From the NCBI GenBank assembly GCA_017414585.1, contig JAFQLN010000137.1, positions 1 to 5,803 of the forward strand: 5,803 bases of DNA. The letters run 5' to 3'. Shown in pieces: positions 1 to 4,203 of the stretch. The notes under the pieces are model-generated. The model was not told the origin of the DNA. It saw only the letters and a list, made by a program, of their open reading frames with translations, and did no database searches. The DNA comes from Clostridia bacterium (GTDB lineage: Bacteria; Bacillota_A; Clostridia; Oscillospirales; CAG-272). Each line of letters begins with the position of its first letter. The first letter of the stretch is position 1. The translations under genes and the position numbers were made by a program.

Positions 1-80
1 CAGAATATGTCCGTAACCAAAACGTGCGCCATTTTAAAGTTTCTTTCGGAGCTACTTTTCAAATAAGCGACCGTTCCCCC
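1..80 (+). repeat. Left copy of imperfect inverted repeat flanking the transporter operon
   Basis: Bases 1-80 match the reverse complement of 3853-3932 without gaps at 63 of 80 positions (counted by hand). The best-conserved blocks are AGAATATGTC, CGTGCGCCA, TTTAAAGTT, CGGAGC, TTTCAA and AGCGACCGT. The similarity runs right to the left edge, so this copy may continue outside the window. The part matching the right copy's perfect hairpin is decayed here (GCTTATTTGAAAAGTAGC on the minus strand, with two internal mismatches). A reading frame is open through it in phase with the downstream ATPase, but it looks like chance read-through of repeat sequence. It is probably a dispersed intergenic repeat or the remains of a mobile-element end. 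Confidence 0.75.
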
Positions 81-109
81 GTTCCCCCCGTCCCCCTCTT
101 ACTCCCCCC
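76..109 (-). other. Potential G-quadruplex motif on the template strand
   Basis: Four C-runs on the plus strand (76-80, 84-89, 92-96, 104-109) are separated by 3, 2 and 7 bases. The minus strand therefore fits the standard G3+N1-7 quadruplex pattern with runs of 5-6 guanines. The motif ends 19 bases before the start codon of the ATPase gene, in the 5' leader or promoter zone. The pattern is seen directly; folding in the cell and any effect on transcription are inference. The plus strand could form an i-motif. The right repeat copy has only a single GGGG at the equivalent place, so the C-tract is specific to the left side. Confidence 0.55.
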
Positions 110-128
110 GCGGAATCCCTCCACCCCT

Positions 129-1685
129 ATGGACGCAATCAGACTCGTCGGTATTACGAAAACCTTCGGGGAAGTAGTTGCCAATAAGAATATCAATCTG
201 TCGATCAAGCGCGGCGAGATTCTGTCTCTGCTGGGTGAGAACGGCAGCGGCAAGACAACGCTTATGAATATGCTTTCCGGGATATATTTTCCGGACGGCG
301 GGCAGACGTTTGTGAATGAGCAGGAAGTCACGATCCGGTCACCGAAGGACGCTTTTGATCTCGGCATCGGGATGATTCATCAGCACTTCAAGCTCGTGGA
401 TGTGTTCACCGCCGCGGAGAATATCATTCTCGGACTTCCCGCAAACGGCAGAAAATCACTCGATATGAAAGCGGTGCACGCAAAGGTGCGCGAAATCTGT
501 ACCCGGTACGGCTTCGATATCGAACCCGATCAGAAGGTCTACGAAATGAGCGTCTCCCAGAAGCAGACACTCGAAATCGTCAAAGTCCTCTACCGCGGCG
601 CCGATATCCTCATCCTCGACGAACCTACCGCCGTGCTCACACCGCAGGAAACCGAAAAGCTCTTTTCCGTCATGCGCGAAATGAAAAAAGACGGTAAAGC
701 CATCGTCATCATCACCCATAAACTCCACGAAGTTCTCGACGTGTCCGACCGCGTCGCTATCCTGCGCAAAGGGGAATATATCGGTACCGTCGATACAAAG
801 GACGCAACCGAACTCTCCCTCACCGAAATGATGGTCGGCAAGAAAGTCACCCTCGATATCGAACGTCCCGAGCCGGTCAATCCCACCAAGCGTATCGAAG
901 TCAAGAACCTCACCGTCATGGGCGCAGAAGATCTCCCCGTCCTCAAAAACGTCTCCTTCGATATCTACGGCGGCGAAATTCTCGGCATCGCGGGCATCTC
1001 CGGCTGCGGTCAGAAGGAACTCCTCGAAGCCATCGCAGGTCTGCAGATCGCCACCGAAGGCTCCTCTGTCACCTTCTTTGACCCCGATAAAAACAACGAA
1101 GCCGAAGAACTCATCGGCAAATCCCCCCGCGAAATCAAGGAAATGGGCGTCACCCTCTCCTTCGTCCCCGAAGACAGACTCGGCATGGGACTCGTCGCTT
1201 CCATGGGCATGACCGACAATATGATGCTCAAAAGCTATCAGGAAGGGCACTCCTTCTTCACCGAACGAAAATCGCCCAAACAGCTCGCGGAGGATATCAA
1301 GGACGACCTCGCTGTCGTTACCCCGAATATCAATACGCCAGTGCGTCGTCTCTCCGGCGGCAATGTCCAGAAAGTCCTCGTCGGCCGTGAAATCGCGGCT
1401 GCTCCCACGGTTCTGCTGACCGCTTATGCCGTCCGCGGACTGGACATCCATACCTCCTATCAGATCTACCGCCTTCTCAACGAACAGAAGCAGAAGGGCG
1501 TCGCAGTCGTCTATGTCGGCGAAGACCTCGACGTGCTCATCGACCTGTGCGACAAAATCCTCGTCCTCTGCGCGGGGCAGGTCACCGGCATCCTCGACGG
1601 ACGCACCGCTACCAAGGAAGAAGTCGGTCTGTATATGACCAAACTGAACAACGAACAGAACGGAAAGGAGAGCGCACATGAATAA
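129..1685 (+). CDS. ABC transporter ATP-binding protein, nucleoside/simple-sugar (BMP-type) importer, two NBDs
   Basis: This 518-residue double-ATPase subunit sits on the inner face of the membrane and powers import through the two permeases encoded next to it. It resembles the B. subtilis YufO/NupO, RbsA and MglA type. The N-terminal domain is complete: Walker A GENGSGKT (36-43), Q-loop Q85, a signature-like MSVSQ (140-144), Walker B ILILDE (160-165) with catalytic E165, and H197. The C-terminal domain (about 255-505) is degenerate: GISGCGQKE (289-297) replaces Walker A, LSGGN (408-412) is intact, and LLTAYAVRGLD (429-439) lacks the Walker B Asp-Glu pair. Family members commonly have a weakened second site; here the usual PTRGLD is further altered to AVRGLD. 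ATG 129 is chosen because MDAIRLVGITKTF aligns with the usual family N-terminus. No Shine-Dalgarno is visible before it. An in-phase GTG at 24 would add 35 repeat-derived, proline-rich residues and is unlikely. Substrate (nucleoside versus sugar) cannot be settled. Confidence 0.93.
   Translation: MDAIRLVGITKTFGEVVANKNINLSIKRGEILSLLGENGSGKTTLMNMLSGIYFPDGGQTFVNEQEVTIRSPKDAFDLGIGMIHQHFKLVDVFTAAENIILGLPANGRKSLDMKAVHAKVREICTRYGFDIEPDQKVYEMSVSQKQTLEIVKVLYRGADILILDEPTAVLTPQETEKLFSVMREMKKDGKAIVIITHKLHEVLDVSDRVAILRKGEYIGTVDTKDATELSLTEMMVGKKVTLDIERPEPVNPTKRIEVKNLTVMGAEDLPVLKNVSFDIYGGEILGIAGISGCGQKELLEAIAGLQIATEGSSVTFFDPDKNNEAEELIGKSPREIKEMGVTLSFVPEDRLGMGLVASMGMTDNMMLKSYQEGHSFFTERKSPKQLAEDIKDDLAVVTPNINTPVRRLSGGNVQKVLVGREIAAAPTVLLTAYAVRGLDIHTSYQIYRLLNEQKQKGVAVVYVGEDLDVLIDLCDKILVLCAGQVTGILDGRTATKEEVGLYMTKLNNEQNGKESAHE
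1664..1670 (+). promoter_or_regulatory. Ribosome binding site of first permease
   Basis: AAAGGAG lies 7 bases before ATG 1678, inside the 3' end of the ATPase gene. It supports this start and gives an 8-nt overlap with the preceding gene, which suggests coupled translation. Confidence 0.8.
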
Positions 1686-2832
1686 ACCAGCCGTCAACAA
1701 CGGAGCCGGTCACAGCGGTGCCAATCATGCACACGAAGCCGGTCATGAGCCCCTCGTCCGTCTTGCCAAGCGGGACGGGGTTGACATCAAAAAGAAAATC
1801 ACCATCCGCGCACTCTCCATCCTTCTCGCACTCGTCATCGACGCGGTGTTCATCGTCCTCGTCACGGGACTGAACCCCCTCGCTGTCTATGTCGAAATCT
1901 TCAAGGCAACCTTCGCAACCCCGCTGCGCTTCATGTGGGCGATGCGCGATATGGCTGCGCTCCTGTGCATCGGTATCGCTCTCGCACCCGCGTTCAAGAT
2001 GCGCTTCTGGAACATCGGCGCGGAAGGGCAGGTTCTCATGGGCGGCTTCGCAACCGCGCTGTGCATGATGTACCTCGGTCCCGTTCTGCCCACGCCCGTT
2101 CTGTTCCTCGTCATGATTGTGACTTCCGTTCTCGCCGGCGCGCTGTGGAGCTTCTTCCCGGCATTCTTCAAGGCGAACTGGAACACGAACGAAACGCTCT
2201 TCACCCTTATGATGAACTATGTAGCCATCCAGATCGTTGCCTACGCGACGAACATCCTCCGCGGACAGCAGTCCTCCCTCGGCACGATCAACATGGGCAC
2301 CCGCATCGGCTGGTTCCCGAAAATCCTCGGCTATGACTTCACCTTGAACCTCATCATTGTTGCGGTTCTGACCGTAGTGATGTACATATACCTCAAGTAC
2401 ACGAAGCACGGCTACGAAATCTCCGTTGTGGGTGAGTCGGAAAAGACCGCGAAGTACGCCGGCATTGACGTAAAGAAGGTCACGATCCGTACGCTGATCA
2501 TTTCCGGCGCGATCTGCGGTCTGTGCGGCTTCATCACGGTAGCCGGCAACAAGCACACGATTGCGACGAACACGGCGGCGGGCAACGGCTTCACGGCGAT
2601 CATTGTTGCGTGGCTTGCCAAGTTCAACACTTTCACGATGCTGCTGATTTCGTTCCTGCTGATCTTCCTTGAAAAAGGAGCGGGGCAGATTGCGTCCACC
2701 TACGCGATGAACGAATACATCTGCGACATTATTTCGGGCATTATTCTTTTCTGCATTCTCGGCAGTGAGTTCTTCATCAACTACAAGATGATTTTCCGCA
2801 AAAATTCCGGCAAGGGAGGGGCAGGCAAATGA
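1678..2832 (+). CDS. ABC transporter permease, BPD_transp_2 family (YufP/NupP-like)
   Basis: This 384-residue integral membrane protein is one of the two dissimilar subunits expected to form the import channel. A hydrophilic N-terminal tail of about 40 residues with four histidines (12, 17, 19, 23) precedes the first membrane segment (about 44-64). Further hydrophobic segments lie near 91-105, 117-135, 140-161, 180-192, 222-239, 270-290, 305-330 and 349-367. Family motifs include FWNIGAEGQ (110-118), TLMMNYVA (176-183), the cytoplasmic coupling-loop stretch VGESEKTAKYAGIDVKK (251-267), SGAICGLCG (276-284) and GFTAIIVAWLAKFN (304-317). Length is normal for the family. It overlaps the ATPase gene by 8 nt and the next permease gene by ATGA. 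The likely substrate is a nucleoside or related compound, by analogy with B. subtilis NupP; the sequence alone does not prove it. Confidence 0.92.
   Translation: MNKPAVNNGAGHSGANHAHEAGHEPLVRLAKRDGVDIKKKITIRALSILLALVIDAVFIVLVTGLNPLAVYVEIFKATFATPLRFMWAMRDMAALLCIGIALAPAFKMRFWNIGAEGQVLMGGFATALCMMYLGPVLPTPVLFLVMIVTSVLAGALWSFFPAFFKANWNTNETLFTLMMNYVAIQIVAYATNILRGQQSSLGTINMGTRIGWFPKILGYDFTLNLIIVAVLTVVMYIYLKYTKHGYEISVVGESEKTAKYAGIDVKKVTIRTLIISGAICGLCGFITVAGNKHTIATNTAAGNGFTAIIVAWLAKFNTFTMLLISFLLIFLEKGAGQIASTYAMNEYICDIISGIILFCILGSEFFINYKMIFRKNSGKGGAGK
2813..2821 (+). promoter_or_regulatory. Ribosome binding site of second permease
   Basis: AGGGAGGGG lies 7 bases before ATG 2829. The start overlaps the previous stop codon as ATGA (2829-2832), the classic arrangement for translational coupling. 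Confidence 0.75.
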
Positions 2833-3824
2833 TTGAAACAACGCTTCTTGCATGGTTTATCCGTACGATTCAGTTCGGCACGATCATCATGTTCGGCTCG
2901 ATGGGTGAAATTCTGACGGAAAAGTCGGGGAACCTGAATCTTGGTGTCCCGGGCATCATGTACCTCGGCAGTTTTGCGGGATTTGCGACGGCGTATGCAT
3001 ATGAAAACGCAGTGGAAAATCCGATTGGGATTATCTGTGTTCTGCTCGCGCTTCTGGCAGCGTTCTTTGCGTCTGCGCTGGGCGGTCTGATTTACAGTTT
3101 TCTGACGATCACGCTCCGTGCGAACCAGAACGTCACGGGTCTTGCTCTGACGACGTTCGGCATGGGTGTTGCGAACTTCTTCGGTGCGCTGATGCTGAAG
3201 GGTGAAGTCTACACGGCGGCGCCCGTATCGAATGCGGCATTCACGGCGAAGATTCCGTTCCTGTCCTCGATGGGCAAGGTTGGGGAATGGTTATTCTCCT
3301 TCGGATTCCTTGCGTATGCGGCGATTCTTCTTGCGGTCGTTCTGCACATTTTCCTGAACAAGACCCGTGCGGGGTTGAATCTGCGTGCGGTTGGTGAAAA
3401 TCCTGCGACAGCGGACGCGGCGGGCATCAATGTCACGAAGTACAAGTATCTTGCGACGGTCATCGGTGCGGGCATTTCCGGCATCGGCGGGCTCTACTAT
3501 GTTCTGGACTACAACAACGGCATCTGGGCGACGTCCGGTCAGGTGGAAGCTCTCGGCTGGCTGGCGGTTGCGCTCGTTATCTTCACGACATGGCGTCCGC
3601 TGAACGCGATCTGGGGAGCCTACCTCTTCGGTCTGCTCTACTGGCTCTACAACTTCCTTCCGAAACTGCTCGGCATCACCAACGTAGACCGCACCTCCTC
3701 CCTCTACCAGATGATCCCCTACCTCGTCACCATCGCTGTCCTCGTCATTGTCAGCCTCCGCCGCAAACGCGAATCCCAGCCCCCGGCTTCCCTTGGACTG
3801 GCGTATTTCCGCGAGGAACGGTAA
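2829..3824 (+). CDS. ABC transporter permease, BPD_transp_2 family (YufQ/NupQ-like)
   Basis: This 331-residue membrane protein is the second channel subunit, paired with the permease encoded just upstream. The family hallmark GEILTEKSGNLNLG (26-39) is followed by VPGIMYLG. NQNVTGLALTTFG (99-111) and the coupling-loop region AGLNLRAVGENPATADAAGI (181-200) are also present, as is the typical C-terminal end PPASLGLAYFREER (318-331). Hydrophobic stretches near 5-25, 40-57, 65-94, 103-123, 152-175, 207-225, 242-254, 260-277 and 293-310 fit 8-10 membrane segments. The gene appears intact and ends the operon; no further transporter gene follows. Synonymous codon choice changes abruptly in its last fifth: Thr is nearly always ACG and Arg CGT before about 3600, then ACC and mostly CGC. 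The family assignment is firm; the transported compound is inferred only from homologues. Confidence 0.92.
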   Translation: MIETTLLAWFIRTIQFGTIIMFGSMGEILTEKSGNLNLGVPGIMYLGSFAGFATAYAYENAVENPIGIICVLLALLAAFFASALGGLIYSFLTITLRANQNVTGLALTTFGMGVANFFGALMLKGEVYTAAPVSNAAFTAKIPFLSSMGKVGEWLFSFGFLAYAAILLAVVLHIFLNKTRAGLNLRAVGENPATADAAGINVTKYKYLATVIGAGISGIGGLYYVLDYNNGIWATSGQVEALGWLAVALVIFTTWRPLNAIWGAYLFGLLYWLYNFLPKLLGITNVDRTSSLYQMIPYLVTIAVLVIVSLRRKRESQPPASLGLAYFREER

Positions 3825-3852
3825 GGTTAAGAGAGTACAAGGCTTTAGGCAA

Positions 3853-3932
3853 GGGGAGACGGTCGCTTTCTTGAAAGAAAGCTCCGCAAAGAACTTTAAA
3901 CTGGCGCACGTTTCGGCGGCTGACATATTCTC
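3853..3932 (-). repeat. Right copy of imperfect inverted repeat flanking the transporter operon
   Basis: The reverse complement matches bases 1-80 at 63 of 80 positions without gaps. This copy starts 28 bases after the stop codon of the last permease gene. It seems the better-preserved copy because its internal palindrome is perfect. Its outer end contains AATATGTCAGC, the reverse complement of the GCTGACATATT motif that recurs farther right, so it may belong to a longer composite element extending to about 4082. Confidence 0.75.
3865..3882. repeat. Perfect palindromic hairpin within the right repeat copy
   Basis: GCTTTCTT and AAGAAAGC form a perfect 8-bp stem around GA (in practice 7 bp with a TGAA loop). 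It lies 40 bases after the permease stop codon. No run of T follows on either strand, so it is not a canonical intrinsic terminator, but it could stabilise the 3' end of the operon transcript. It is an integral part of the repeat element. Confidence 0.6.
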
Positions 3933-4082
3933 TTGCTGATATGGGTTTCAGGAAGAGGGATTTGGATGGGTGCCTGCGCTGACATATTGTTGGTCCCAGT
4001 CGGCTGACATTTGATTGATCCACAGCCTGAGAAAATCGTTTGTGAGCGGTCAGGGACCTCTAACCCTGCCCGCCGCTGACAT
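3919..4082 (+). repeat. Four spaced GCTGACAT direct repeats, possible transposon-end remnant
   Basis: GCTGACAT occurs at 3919-3926, 3978-3985, 4003-4010 and 4075-4082, all in the same orientation. The second and third are part of a longer 20-bp repeat (3978-3997 and 4003-4022) with 15 of 20 identical bases, including a TTG.TCC half. The first and second share the 11 bases GCTGACATATT. Several spaced copies of a short motif near a terminus are typical of IS21-family ends, where they bind the transposase. No transposase gene is present here, so this identity is inference only. Confidence 0.5.
4046..4076. other. Imperfect GC-rich hairpin
   Basis: CAGGG (4051-4055) pairs with CCCTG (4063-4067) around an 8-base loop. 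The stem can be extended by GCGG (4046-4049) with CCGC (4073-4076) across an asymmetric bulge. No T-run follows. It lies between the third and fourth GCTGACAT motifs and may be part of the same element. Function is unknown. Confidence 0.35.
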
Positions 4083-4107
4083 GATGCGTGTGCGTGATTT
4101 CGTTTTC

Positions 4108-4140
4108 TCTTTAAAGTTTCCTCTTTTAAAGTTTCTCTTT
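4108..4140 (+). repeat. Two tandem partial copies of the TTTAAAGTTTC block
   Basis: CTCTTTAAAGTTTC is followed at once by CTCTTTTAAAGTTTC. The 13 bases at 4124-4136 (TTTTAAAGTTTCT) are identical to 32-44 in the left repeat copy and lie in the same orientation. They look like broken or seed-length pieces of the same repeat family. An alternative is a simple AT-rich duplication. Confidence 0.5.
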
Positions 4141-4160
4141 TAGTGAATGGACAAAATAAT

Positions 4161-4200
4161 AAAAGGTATGATTTTCCGGTTTGGGAATCATACCTTTTTT
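4161..4200. terminator. Bidirectional rho-independent terminator between convergent genes
   Basis: AAAAGGTATGATT (4161-4173) pairs with AATCATACCTTTT (4186-4198) around a 12-base loop, a perfect 13-bp stem. On the plus strand it runs into TTTTTTGTTTT; on the minus strand into TTTTATTATTTT. It begins just after the stop codon of the minus-strand csaB fusion, so it fits best as that gene's terminator. It can also stop the transporter operon from the other side, giving that transcript a 3' leader-free tail of about 350 bases carrying the repeats. Confidence 0.9.
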
Positions 4201-4203
4201 GTT

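Larger units (their letters stand above)
3825..4203. other. 379-bp non-coding, repeat-rich region between convergent genes
   Basis: No credible gene is seen here on either strand. In order it holds the right copy of the flanking repeat with its palindrome, four GCTGACAT motifs, a moderate hairpin (4046-4076), two TTTAAAGTTTC partial repeats and the shared terminator. Short open frames crossing 3748-4023 on both strands coincide with the repeats and have no start signals or recognisable products. Confidence 0.8.

Noticed and set aside
24..128. 35-residue N-terminal extension of the ATPase from GTG 24
   Set aside because: It is translated from repeat and C-tract sequence, is proline-rich, lacks a ribosome site, and is not found in the usual family N-terminus.
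1..128. Sigma-70 promoter for the operon
   Set aside because: AT-rich pieces such as TTTTAAAG and CAAATAA exist, but no paired -35 and -10 boxes at proper spacing could be supported.
456..1700. Long minus-strand open frame of 414 codons opposite the ATPase gene
   Set aside because: It mirrors a clearly conserved gene, is acidic and low in complexity with no recognisable domain, and arises because the plus-strand codon choice avoids antisense stops.
1609..2853. Minus-strand open frame of 414 codons opposite the first permease gene
   Set aside because: The product is rich in charged residues without any known motif, while the opposite strand encodes a textbook permease. It is a shadow of that gene.
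3748..4023. Small open frames on both strands over the right repeat
   Set aside because: They follow the repeat rather than a gene, have no ribosome sites and no recognisable product.
3919..4082. CRISPR array
   Set aside because: The repeat unit is only 8-20 bases, copies diverge, and spacings of 59, 25 and 72 bases are irregular.
3825..4160. Structured small RNA or riboswitch
   Set aside because: Only isolated hairpins and repeats are visible; no known aptamer core or promoter was recognised, and the region lies downstream of both genes.
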